Positions 25,733-37,200 of a stretch of 39,809 nt of DNA are shown one piece after another (positions within the stretch are counted from its first letter, which is position 1; each line of letters starts with the position of its first letter). Made by a program: the position numbers and the translations under genes. The stretch comes from Candidatus Thalassarchaeaceae archaeon (GTDB taxonomy: Archaea; Thermoplasmatota; Poseidoniia; Poseidoniales; Thalassarchaeaceae): positions 1-39,809 of the forward strand of contig JAQXEV010000118.1 in NCBI GenBank assembly GCA_029250665.1. Reading direction: 5' to 3'. The notes under the pieces were generated by a model, which ran no database searches, was not told where the DNA came from, and saw only the letters and a program-made list of their open reading frames with translations.

Positions 25733-27745
25733 ATGACCGCCGAGGCAGCCGATTCCTCCCTGAGATACTTCGCCCACGGCGAGGTGCGAGAATCTCAGGC
25801 TGAGATGGTAGAAGATGGCTTTGAGGTGCTTCTATCCGACGGTTTTCTGATGGCCTCAGCACCAACTGGCATCGGAAAGACGGCTGCGGCTCTCGCCAGT
25901 GCAATCTCGGTTCAACGTTCCTCAGCTGACAACATCCGAATCCTATTCCTGACTGGTAGGCAATCTCAGCATCGCATCGTTGTCGAAACCGCGAAACAAA
26001 TCAATAAGCGGATGGAAGGAGGCGAGCCGCTATTGCGAGTTGTCGATTTAATTGGCCGAGAGGGGATGTGTCAAAATGTCGAACGAATCAGTGGTCGATG
26101 TGATTGCGAAGATCAACTCGACTCCTCAATGAGAGAGGAATTACGTGGTGATATCCGCTCACAGATGTGGCGCTCACCGATGCATGTTGACGACATGATT
26201 GGTGCCAGTCGTCGAATTCACCTCTGTCCATGGGCAACTGCGCGCGAGGCTGCCAAGAGTTGTGACATTCTAGTCTGCGATTACAATCACATCTTCATCG
26301 ACAGTGTCAGAGAAGCATCTCTTCCTGCTATGGGAATAGAATTGGAGAATGTTATTCTAATCGTTGATGAGGCCCACAATCTCCCTGATAGAATTCGTAA
26401 TGGGATGGAGCGTCGGATCATCTCGAAGACCTTTCGCGACGCTCGATTCGAGGTTCAAGAGCACCTTGAGAAAGAGATAGAGAGGGCAGCAGCTAGGAAT
26501 GAAGAAACCGATTTGGGTGAAATGGAATGGGCCGAGAGATCTCTCAAGCGTCTACAATCTGAAATGCCTCGCTGGTTCTCTGCTTGCGAGAAGGAATTAG
26601 CCCGATCTAAGGATGATGACATGAGAATTGATACAAAGGAGTTATTGCAGGAAATGGAGGCCATCCTAAACGAATCTCTCGATGAAGCACCTAGTGCAAG
26701 ACACACCACTCTCAAGCGATTAGTCACTCAACTGTACACGGTTCGTGTCGATCTTGATGAGGAAGATGAAGATGAGAAGGAAACAAGTTGCGAGAGACTC
26801 GGTGCTTTCATCTCGACCTGTGGGCAATACGAGGAATCGCCGGCTCTTGTTCTCGTCTTCGACAAGTTGCTCGACGAGCCTCGGGTACGATCCTTTCTAC
26901 TCGACCCAGGAGTGGTCGCAGAAGCCCTGTTCAAAGCCTCCCGAGGCGCTATTCTGATGTCGGGGACTCTCTCTCCGCCAGAGATGTATCGAGATCTCCT
27001 GAGGCTTCCTGAGGAACGTGGAGTTTTAGCCAAGGAATACGATTCACCATTCCTCTCTGAACGCCGACCAGTTCTCATCGCCCAGAATACAACCTCGCGC
27101 TATACCGAACGCGGCGAGGGGAATACAAACAATATTCGCGACCATATCATCGAAGTGATTCGAAACACTCCCGGTCACATCGCACTCTTCGCGCAGAGTT
27201 ATGCCATGCTCGACACGGTTCTCGATGATTATCGATGGGTCCCTTGGGGCGTCCGTGTCGAAAAGGAGACTGCTCGAATGTCAAAGCGTCAAGTTGGGAA
27301 CCTCATCGAAAATCTGTATCGGAAACGCCGCACTAATGATCGCGTTCTACTTTGTGGGGTTCTCTCCGGAAAACTTGCAGAAGGGGTAGATTATCCCGAG
27401 AATATACTCGATGCCGTAATCTGCATTGGTCTGCCTGTCCCACCTCCTAGCGCACGCCAGAAGGCCTTGACCGATTATTGCGAGGACCGATTCGGCTCGC
27501 ATGCTGCTCGCCGCTATTCAAGCCATCAACCTGCGGTGAACAGCGTTCTACAAGCGATTGGTCGGCCAATCAGAAAGGCCGAGGATAGAGCCCTGGTTGT
27601 AATCCTCGAGAAGAGAATGAAGGAGAGGCCGTATCGCTTCTGCCTCCCTTCAAGTCTACAGGTAATGAAATCACAAGATTCAGCCCGAACCGCTCGTGTT
27701 GCAAAACGCTTCTTCGAGCGCTTTCCAGACCCTGCGATTGAGTGA
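25733..27745 (+). CDS. XPD/Rad3-family (DinG-like) ATP-dependent DNA helicase
   Basis: A 670-residue superfamily 2 helicase. Walker A is APTGIGKTAAAL (43-54); the DEAH box is VDEAHNLPDR (211-220). Between them Cys113, Cys123, Cys125 and Cys165 (in LCPWATAREAA) are placed as ligands of the iron-sulfur cluster typical of XPD; Cys177 and Cys182 are additional. The C-terminal motor has ILMSGTLSPPEMYRD, LLCGVLSGKLAEGVDYPEN and the motif VI segment QAIGRPIRKAEDRALVVILEKR. A charged helical insert rich in Glu (about 235-360) corresponds to the arch domain. Family members unwind DNA 5' to 3' in repair. The ATG at 25733 follows GGCAGGA. A small hypothetical gene lies 51 bases downstream. Confidence 0.93.
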   Translation: MTAEAADSSLRYFAHGEVRESQAEMVEDGFEVLLSDGFLMASAPTGIGKTAAALASAISVQRSSADNIRILFLTGRQSQHRIVVETAKQINKRMEGGEPLLRVVDLIGREGMCQNVERISGRCDCEDQLDSSMREELRGDIRSQMWRSPMHVDDMIGASRRIHLCPWATAREAAKSCDILVCDYNHIFIDSVREASLPAMGIELENVILIVDEAHNLPDRIRNGMERRIISKTFRDARFEVQEHLEKEIERAAARNEETDLGEMEWAERSLKRLQSEMPRWFSACEKELARSKDDDMRIDTKELLQEMEAILNESLDEAPSARHTTLKRLVTQLYTVRVDLDEEDEDEKETSCERLGAFISTCGQYEESPALVLVFDKLLDEPRVRSFLLDPGVVAEALFKASRGAILMSGTLSPPEMYRDLLRLPEERGVLAKEYDSPFLSERRPVLIAQNTTSRYTERGEGNTNNIRDHIIEVIRNTPGHIALFAQSYAMLDTVLDDYRWVPWGVRVEKETARMSKRQVGNLIENLYRKRRTNDRVLLCGVLSGKLAEGVDYPENILDAVICIGLPVPPPSARQKALTDYCEDRFGSHAARRYSSHQPAVNSVLQAIGRPIRKAEDRALVVILEKRMKERPYRFCLPSSLQVMKSQDSARTARVAKRFFERFPDPAIE

Positions 27746-27796
27746 TTAGGAGTCAATGGATTCATCCGAGATGGTTTGTTGGAGGGGACGAGAGCG

Positions 27797-28258
27797 ATGT
27801 GGGAAAGAGTCGATATCGAGGGAATCGAGAACTTGAGGAGGTCCTCAGCTGAGGATGCTGAACATGGATTAGATGTGAGTGCTGAATCGATGCATCAACT
27901 CTTCCTCGCTGACTTGCCTCACCTCGATTCAGTAAGGCGCAATCACGGAAATGTCGTGGAAACGGCATCTGTGAACATCGAGAGCTCGATTGCGGCGGCT
28001 CGTTCTTTTGAAACTCCGAATATTTCGTTTGACGAACTCGACGACATATCAGCTCGAGCCGGATTCGATATCACTCTCGAGACCGATGCTCTCACCGATT
28101 TGATGGTGAGCACGAGCATCGGAGATGGCCGAAGATTGGTTCGCGTTATCGCCCCAGAGAGATTCGGTGGCTTGGTCCACACTCTCTCAATGCCACCTTC
28201 ATTAGCCATAGATTCGGTAGTGCTAGATGGAGAAATCCTTCGCTTGAAATTCGATTAA
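27797..28258 (+). CDS. Hypothetical protein downstream of the XPD-like helicase
   Basis: A 153-residue acidic protein with no secure family. The ATG at 27797 is preceded by GGAGGGG (27781-27787); an in-frame TTG at 27776 is less likely. The first half is helical and rich in Glu and Ser; the second half has short strands, and the end (VRVIAPERFGGLVHTLSMPP through SVVLDGEILRLKF) resembles the closing strands of an Hsp20/CS-type beta sandwich. That resemblance is weak and by eye only. It is co-directional with the helicase gene and ends 4 bases before a hairpin facing the convergent giant gene. Confidence 0.7.
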   Translation: MWERVDIEGIENLRRSSAEDAEHGLDVSAESMHQLFLADLPHLDSVRRNHGNVVETASVNIESSIAAARSFETPNISFDELDDISARAGFDITLETDALTDLMVSTSIGDGRRLVRVIAPERFGGLVHTLSMPPSLAIDSVVLDGEILRLKFD

Positions 28259-28261
28259 ATT

Positions 28262-28281
28262 CGTTCTGGCCTTGCAGAACG
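28262..28281. terminator. Hairpin between convergent genes
   Basis: CGTTCTG (28262-28268) and CAGAACG (28275-28281) form a perfect 7-bp stem with a 6-base loop in the 30-base gap between the hypothetical gene and the giant surface-protein gene. It could serve both directions; T-runs are weak. Confidence 0.5.
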
Positions 28282-28288
28282 CGTAACA

Positions 28289-31200
28289 TCACGCAGCGGC
28301 TTCAGCTAAATCGTAGGAATCCCTCTCTGGGACTTCCTGCAAATCATCGATCTCTTGCAGAACCATGGACAAAGCATGCTGGGCGTTTTGTCGGTGTCCA
28401 TCGCCCAGCCGGTGAGAAGAGTATCTTGCTTCCTCAAAGATTCTGTCGAGAGCGACTAGAGCCTCCTCACTAATCGGTAAGGCCTTGCGAATAGCCATCT
28501 CAAACTCCCTGACTGTCTCGAAGTCCCTTCGTAGGAATCCGTGCCGCATCAGAATGTTACAGAGGCTCTCATAGCAATTGAAGATGGCTTCGCGGATTTC
28601 ATCGCCTGCTGCGAGGAGTTCCGCAGTATAGCTGAAGATTCCGGCCAACTCCTCGAGTGCAGCTTGTCGGCGCTTCCTCAGTGAGAGAGCCAGTCCAGCC
28701 ACGGTACCGAGTATGAGCGCAGCACCAATCAAGGCGATTATTTGCCAGAATGTTAACAGTGGAGCTGGGTCTTCGTAAGTCATCTGGATTCCACCGTGTT
28801 CATTGGCTAACCAAAATCGGTCAGCCGGACTGATCAATTGTGAATCCGTCTGGAATATGAGTGAGAGTTCGCCCCATCGAGACATCTCATAGAATGATGG
28901 TTGATCATGAATTACGAATTCGTAATCCATGACTCCATTCACATCTGTAAGCTTCACATTCTGGAAGTGGATCATAGAGCTGTTGACAAGTCGGGCAACT
29001 ATTGAAATTCCCTCCACTGGAAGACCTGTGTCGGTCGCTGTCACACTAATGGTTCCGTTGATTCTGCGTTGTTCTTCCTTGATGTGTTGAGCATCTGGGT
29101 TGAAAGTGAATGTAACCGGAACTCGGATATTCACGATGTGTTCGATTTCAGCCGCGTTAAGATATCGATCGACATCGGCGAGCGCAGCAAGAGACAGCGA
29201 TAGTTCGCCAGGTGGCATTGTTGATCGAGCAGGTGAGCGTAGGTCGAAATGCCCAGTCGAATCATCCCACATCACAGTCGAACTCTCAGCAGCACCATTC
29301 CAGACTAGAACAACATCCATCTCTTCGATGACATTGCCTTCGCCTCCGACCTCAACAATTCGGCCGACAACTTCGATGTTGTAGGCGTCATTCGAGCGGA
29401 TGATGATGTCAGTTTGCCAAAGCACCTCGATGACCACATCCGCTCGCGCAAATACAGTCATGTTGTACTCTATAGGGAGATAGAACGTCTGGCCTTCAAA
29501 GAGGAAGCGAATGTCATGACCGCCGCGAGCAATAAGATATCCAATCGAGTGGTCGAACATGAAATTACCATCGTGACCGGTAGTCATCCTGTGAATCTCT
29601 TCCCCATCGAGTGTAACTACGATTTCTCGCCCGACCAAACCAGGTGCTCCGGGCGTGTCAGAATCGAATAGTCGCCCGCTGAAATTCCATTTCTCGCCGC
29701 GCGTCACAGAGACATCGTCAACCTGAAGATTCATTCCCGTATGGTAAGCAATGGTCAGATTCCCTTCGACGCTTCCCGGACGGTGGTAACCTTGTGCAGG
29801 TGCAGAGATAGTGATTGTGTGGAATCCAACGTCGAGGAAGTCAGAGATCACCCAATTGTAAGCCCAATCACCATTCTCATCGGTGGTTGTTATGCCAATC
29901 AAAGTTCCATCGATGAATATCTCGATTGAATGGTTCGCGAGCCAACCTTGAGGCAGGTTGTCTCGAACGGTTCCTCGCAGCCTCATTTCATCGCCGACTG
30001 CATGGGCTGCTGGAGGCTCCAAGGAGACGATTGCCGGACCGAAGACAGTGAACACAGTGGTTGAATTCGATGGGAGGATGAACTCTTCTCCAGCGAATGT
30101 GATTTTGACCAAACGAGGTCCAAGCTCCATATCAGGAGGTATCGGCACATAGATGCTGAAAGTGCCATTCTCAGTGACCTGCAATCCTGTGAGGAATTGG
30201 TTGTTCATCGTCACCTCAAGGTACCTATCGCCCAAAGTTCGCCCGGCTCCATCGGTAAGCATTCCCTCTATCAGGAGTAGCTCATTCCTATCCACCTCCC
30301 CTGGTGGTGTGGTCAGGACTACCTGCGATGTCTGAGTGACGTTGAATTCCTCAATTGTGCTCGACGGGAGGTAATACTCAGGATTTAGTGAGTCGCCTTG
30401 ACCCATTGGGTCGACCCAAGTGAAGCCTCCGAGGAATTTCGCAGTCACGGTGTGCGCACCGTAGTCAGAATCCAGTGGAATATTGTATGTGACTGACCAA
30501 ATCCCATCTGATGCGTTCGAATGTGTTGTGTATGTTGAACCAACATCGACACCGTCTATCCAGATGTGAATGATGCCTCCAGAAACTAAGCCGCTGTCAG
30601 TAAGAGTTTGACCATGCTCATCGAGCAGAGTTCCGGTGAATGTGATACTCTCTCCAGCAATCATCGAACCGGACATCTCTGTAATCTCCAACACAGTTGG
30701 TGCCAGAACTATGACTCGTGTCCAAGTCAAATCTCCTTCAAGTCCTGTCGTACCGTTGATACCAGCGAATTCAGCCGTAATCAGCATCGGGCCTTGAATT
30801 CTGAGGGAATCGACGGGGATAGTTAGTGTCGCCCGCCCATCAACATCAGTAGGTATCGTCTGCATGTGGATGCCATCAACGAGAATATCGACATTCGCGT
30901 TTCCAACGAGTTGTCCTGCGTTATCGATTAATGAGATGTTGACGCTAACGTCGTCGCCGCGAATGACCCTGCGGTCGGGATCTAGGTCGGCTGGATCGAC
31001 GATTGTAATCAGCGAATAACCACGGCTATCGAACAAGCCTGTTCCACTGCTGGAACTGTAGTAGTTGACAGATGGAGTATAACTCGCAGTGAGGTTGTGG
31101 GTTCCTCGTGGGAATGAGAGACCAAGCGTCACAATTGCGTTCCAAGATCCATTTGGATTTACGGCTCCTCCAACGACTTGGAAGCCAGAGTCGGAGCCAT

Positions 31201-34200
31201 CTATCTCGAAAGTCAGGAAGGCTACGATAGAGGAACCCGATCTGTCCATGATACCTGTGCCGTTACTCGACTGTAGAGTTCCACTCACATTGAACGACTC
31301 TCCTGCCACCGGATTCTCAGTCACCTCAGAGACGTTGAGCACGGTTGGTGAACGCACGATTATCTGATTCATCACGGTGGTCGTCGAATGTAATGTCGAC
31401 GAACCGTTGAACATCAGGGTAATTCCGATTTGACCCAATGGGTGGTCATGAGGCACGTTGAAGGAGAAATTTGCCATTCCATCGCCACCAGTAATGACCT
31501 CCCCAATCCACGTGTCATGGAATTTAGCCGCGACTGTCATTCCACCCAATCGTTTGTCGTTATCCGAATACTCGGTGAGACGTGCCCCGAAGTTCACAGA
31601 AGAACCTCTATCGACTATGGTTTGGATAATCGGTGTCCTATCCATGAAACGCGTCACACCGCGCACGAGAATAGAGGCGTTACCGGTGCCCGTCAGGTAG
31701 AACGGAGTAGTGCCGTTAATCACGCTGACAACCACTGTCTTAGTGCCGCTGGAAATTCCATCGCCACGTGGGTCAGTTGGTACGGAGACGGTGAATGAAC
31801 CGTTATTGGACGTAGTATGGCTCGTAACCAGCGTCTCACTTGTATCGTTTAGGAAGAAGACCTCGATTGCCATCGGCCCCTCAACGGATCTATTGTTGTC
31901 GAATCCATCAAGCACATGACCTGAGATTGTGAATGCTTGTCCAGCCGTAACCTCTGCCGGAATCGAATCGATTGCAACCAAGCTGTTGACTTGAACAGTG
32001 AGATTGACGAAGGTCTCATTTCCAACCCAGCGACCAGCGTTTGCGACCGTCAGATTGTCAGTCAGGTCATCTGGGGCATGAACTCTCAAATCGTAGAATC
32101 CAGGGGCCGTATTAGCGAGTAAATTCGGATTAAATCTGGCAACTCCATCGACATCAGTCACCGTGCTGTCGATGACTGTCTGGTTCGCCCCGCCCCAGTC
32201 GAACCAAAGGTCGACATTGGCATTAGGAACTAAGGAACCGTCAGCCTTGTCGGTCACGGTGGCGTTGAGAATAAATGTTGTTCCCGCGACGACGATAATC
32301 GAAGAGGGCTCTGCCTCAACGACGAACTCGCTCTGTACTCCAAGTGGGACACGAACGGCGTCGCTCACAGTGAAGTATGGTCCAGGAGACGTTGCTCCGT
32401 TCTCGAAGTTGAGAACGAATCGTAACATGTAGACGGACGACGGTAGATCATCGGGTACGGTGAATGTGTAGTTGTATTCGCCCGTAGTCTCATTGATCCA
32501 TCCATCCGCCAATCTGTGGATAATTGGAGGAGCAGGGTTTCCATCAGGCCCGGGTGGCAGATCGGATGGTTCCTCAAGTTGAATCACAATGGATGAGTTA
32601 TTACCGATTATAGAGGTCAGATGGATGACATCTTGAGCAATACCAGAGACCCAGTTTGTAGTTCCTCTCGGTGTCCAATCCGAGCCGAGCGTGACAGTGA
32701 CATTTGACCGTCCTTGAATACGAATCTGATCTTGCACAGTTGCAGGTCGGAGCCAAGTTGAGCCTGTGAAATTCATCTCCCAGGTGTAATCTCCCGCGAT
32801 CATATCCCATTGGGGAGTCCAAACCACAGTGTATCTTCCCGATGAAGGATCCGTCGTGTTCCAGACCTGCGTGCCATTGAAATCAACAGTATACGAACCA
32901 GGGAAATCTGCTACAGAAGAGCCAGTGTGATCGGATAATTGCACTTCGATTGCAGCAAGATGTCCGCGAGTGGTTGGATTCAGGATATAATCGAATTCGA
33001 CGTAAGATCGGATTCCATAAGTCTCAGGGAAATTCTCCTCATCGGCTGCGAATAGACCATCTGCAGCATAAGTGAATTTTACTTCAATCTCGCCGGATGG
33101 TATTGTAACTGAAGATTCGTCGAATAACCATGACAACGAGAATTGACCAGGAACCGAAGTCCAATTACTCTCATTCAGAGACCAAGTCGTTAGAGTAGTG
33201 TAGGGTCCATTGGTTCCTGTCCTGCGAACTTGGAAGGTTAGTGTGCCATTGAGTGACTCAGGAATAGGTCCCCGACTGACTGCAGTTCCATTGATGAAGA
33301 CGAGTTCGTTGATGTCGAGGATGCTGATATTGGAATCAATACCCTCGAGAGTAACGGTGAGATTAGGAGATGGTGTGATGTTAAAATTGAAGGACATTGT
33401 TGTTGGACGTAGATGATACTCAGGATTCGTGAGATTGTTTTTGTCCTCTTGATGCCATCCAAGGAATGCGAGACTCGCATTGATAAATCCGAGCGGTTCG
33501 CTCTCAGAAATTGGAACATTGAATTCGTAATAGCCACCTGAACCGACATCAGCGATTAGATTCACAGGACCATCCTCGACCGTCGTATAGTTGAGGAGAA
33601 CTTGGAGGGTATCGAGGAGAGCAGGATCGGTCTGTGGTGCATTGAACCATTCGAGCAAACCGGTAACGGTGGTATTCACTCCGGCGCCGAGCATCGGTTC
33701 AGATGTTGGTGTGGGACTAGTAATTGAGAGATTGACATCATCGGTGATGTTAATCATCCACGGGAATGAGATACCCTGTATGCCTACGTAACCCAGTGTA
33801 TGAGTTAGAAGGACCAGAGATCCATATCCTGGTTGAATCATTTCTGAGGGGGCCCCATCGAATGAGAAGAAACCGCTTGCATTCGTCGTCACGGTGCCGA
33901 TTAGGTGATTCTCAGTCGCGGCTCCGCCGGGAACATTAGATGTGTCATTCGAAGGAACAAGGTAGAGATCGAGTGTTATTCCTTCGACGACGCTAGCATT
34001 GCTTGAGAATTGAAGAGTACCATTCAGAGTTATGTTTCCTGAGGAATAATCTCTCTCATAGGAATCTGGTGACCAAGTCTCGTTGACGACCTCGACAACA
34101 GACATCTCTGGACAAGCTTCGAATGGAATCCATCCGAGGTCGAGTTCACCTTGATTAGCATTGGTTTGGAGATGGACTTCAACCCACCATGAGAAGTCGT

Positions 34201-37200
34201 AACCATAGACTTCGAAGCCATTGTCTACCCATGTTCCTCCCGAGAATCCCGTGACCTTTCTAGTCGGCAGGTCAAGTGCCCTGAGCATAGCTGCGAATAT
34301 GGTCGCGTACTCGTCACAGTCTCCCTCGCGCACCTCCTCTAGAATCCACAAGGTTGTGTCTGTCAGTAGTTGTGTAGATGCTGAGTCACTTCTATTCGAA
34401 CCAGCGTGATTCCGTAAGAATGTCGTGGTGTTATTCCCATTGATGAGGAATTGTTGGATAGCCGTCACTTGGTCCCAAGCTGAAGTCCATCCAGTCTCAT
34501 TTACCACTTCCCAAGCGATGCGAGAGATATTCTCCGACGACTCAATCTTTCCGAGATCCTTAGCGTAGGAGCTATTCTGGAATCCGGTGGTGTTGTCCTT
34601 GATTACATCAGTCATAGTCACCTGAGTTGCAGTGACATAGAGATTAGTTACAATCGAAGAATCGATGAGGACGTCACGTGTATAATTAGAGAAATTCATT
34701 CCCACATCAACATCAATCCAATCTGTGTAATTGACCGCATTGTAAGGCGCGATGAGTTCGTCACCAGGGTAGAGAATGCCATTATTTCGGTAGGCTAGTT
34801 CCCAACCATAGAGGGCCGAGTCGTCCCAGAAGTCTTGGTGAGCGACACCCTGCATTGTTGACCAACTAGGGAAAATTGGTGTATAGCCAACGAGGCTAGT
34901 GTTGACACCCCAAGAAACTCCTGTGTACGCATCATAGGTGTGCCAACGCCAGTAATGCGTGATGTTGTAATCAATGCCAACAGAGGTGTTCTCAGCGAAG
35001 AAATACAACATATTCGCCTGAATATCATCCGACGCATCCCATGGATTCATTTGTGCATCCGCACAGTCATCATCCCAGAATGCGGGGGGACATTCGTCCC
35101 CATCTGGAATCCCACCACCATCGGTATCAGGATCACGCCAATCTGTTCCAATCTCTTGCTCAATGGTGTCAGGGATTCCGTCTCCATCGGTATCCAACGG
35201 ATTCATGTCGTCATCTGGATTATTCTGTGGATTCGTACCATCGAGATACTCTTGGAAGTCAGTTACTCCACCATTATCGGAGTCAGTGTTATTCCACAGG
35301 GTAGTGTAGTTGTCCAGTGTCATATTGCCGCCGCCGATACCGAACATCAATGGACAACCAGTATTATTCTCGAACCAATTGTTCAGACCATCTCCATCGG
35401 AATCAGCGAGATTGTTGCATGGTTCCATCGGGTCAGTTCCATTGATTACCTCATTGAGATCGCTGACGCTATCTCCATCAGAGTCTGTCATGTTCGGTAA
35501 GGAAATGAATCCCCAAGACCCGAGGGCTTCTTCCCAATCGGCCAAGCCATCTCCATCACTATCCTTGTAATCGTCGTCACAATGAGCTTCATTGGCGGTT
35601 CCAAGAGCTGGGTCCCAGCACCATGAGCCGTTCAAAACTACGATGAATATCGCCCCTGTCGGCATGTCATTATCCACACCCATGAGCGTATTACCAAGGA
35701 TTGAAGAATAGGAAAACGGCATTCTGCTACCATTAGGTGATTCGAACCAAGCCATCGGTTCTCCGTTCTGCCTCCAGTCGATTGGTGTGGGATCCAATTT
35801 CGTGGTATTATTCACCGTTAGGGAGTTATCAGAGGGGTCCCAGACAACGATATCGAGGTATAATTCGTAAGTCGATGTACACGGATCCGTTGCATGGGCT
35901 GGAGTCAATTCGATGCCGTCTTCGATGCCCCCACCATCGGTATCGGAATTATTCCACTGAGTACACGTCGCATTTTCTTCCCAATTTTGTATACCGTCAC
36001 CATCAAGGTCGCCAGCATCTTCGATTCGCGTCGGATCGGTTTCATTGAGATCAACAACGCCATTGAAGTTCGTATCCTCCTCTCCGTCGTCGAATTGGTC
36101 ACCGTCAGTATTGTTGTTTCGCGGGTCTGAAGCCTGTGGCGGATTGCCATAGGAACCATTGACTTCGACACCGTCTGAGATTCCATCACCGTCGGTATCG
36201 ATATGCGTCGGATCGGTCAGTAGCACCAAAGCCTCGTAGGAATCGTTCAGACCATCTCCGTCGGTGTCGTTATTGTGAGGATCAGTGTAAGTCACACCGT
36301 CGACCTCGGCAGTGAATAACTGACATCCACCAGGCCCTATATTCTGGACTGGATTACAAGGAGATTCTGTGCTCGTCCTATTGTCCGGACCGGGCCTCCA
36401 ATATTGACGAGGCGGTTGAACCGAACCATTGCGAGTACTCCATGCCGGATTGACATATTCGTATAGATTCATCAATCCGTCATCATCAGGATCTCCAGTT
36501 GTTCCATCATCTCCGGAATTCGATGTCGGGTCAAGATTGTTTGCAACTTCCCAACCGTCGGGCATTCCATCTCCATCGGTATCCCAGCCGTTCGGATCCT
36601 CGTCGGTTGAATTGTCACCATCATCATCATCGGTAGCGCAATCGGCATCTCCGTCGAAGTCACCGTCCCAATTGTCAACCAATCCATCATGGTCATCGTC
36701 GAAGTTATTGAAACAAAGATTACCGACAGGATCCTCGTCAGCCCCATCGGAATTCAATCCCTGAATAAGTTGCATAGCGCTCTCCTCATCCCAATTGCTG
36801 ACGGGAACCGTCCCATTCCACCAAACGCCGTTATCCAATTCGTTCGGAGTTGAGGCCGAATCCCAATTCGAAGGAATTCCGTATTGGTATTCATTTAGAT
36901 TAGTCAGAGAGTCTCCGTCCGGATCGCCCGTCGAGCCATTGATTCCAGTCGCAGATAGTGGATTAAGACCGTATTGCCATTCCCAGCCATCTGGAAGTCC
37001 ATCGTTATCCGAATCCCAATCCTGCGGCTGGGTGCCGATGTAATACTCCAGACCGTATGGCAATCCATCACCATCATTATCTGTCGAACCCATCACTTCC
37101 CAAGTTGCAAATTCGATTGCAGAGTACGATGTTAACAACATCAAGAGACTGAAGAGAATAGCTGAACGCTCCTTGCGTCGAGCGATTCGAGCATAATTCC

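Noticed and set aside
34940-35500. 186-residue plus-strand frame rich in Ile/Arg repeats
   Set aside because: It is the antisense reading of the thrombospondin type-3 codons; the repetition comes from the real gene on the minus strand.
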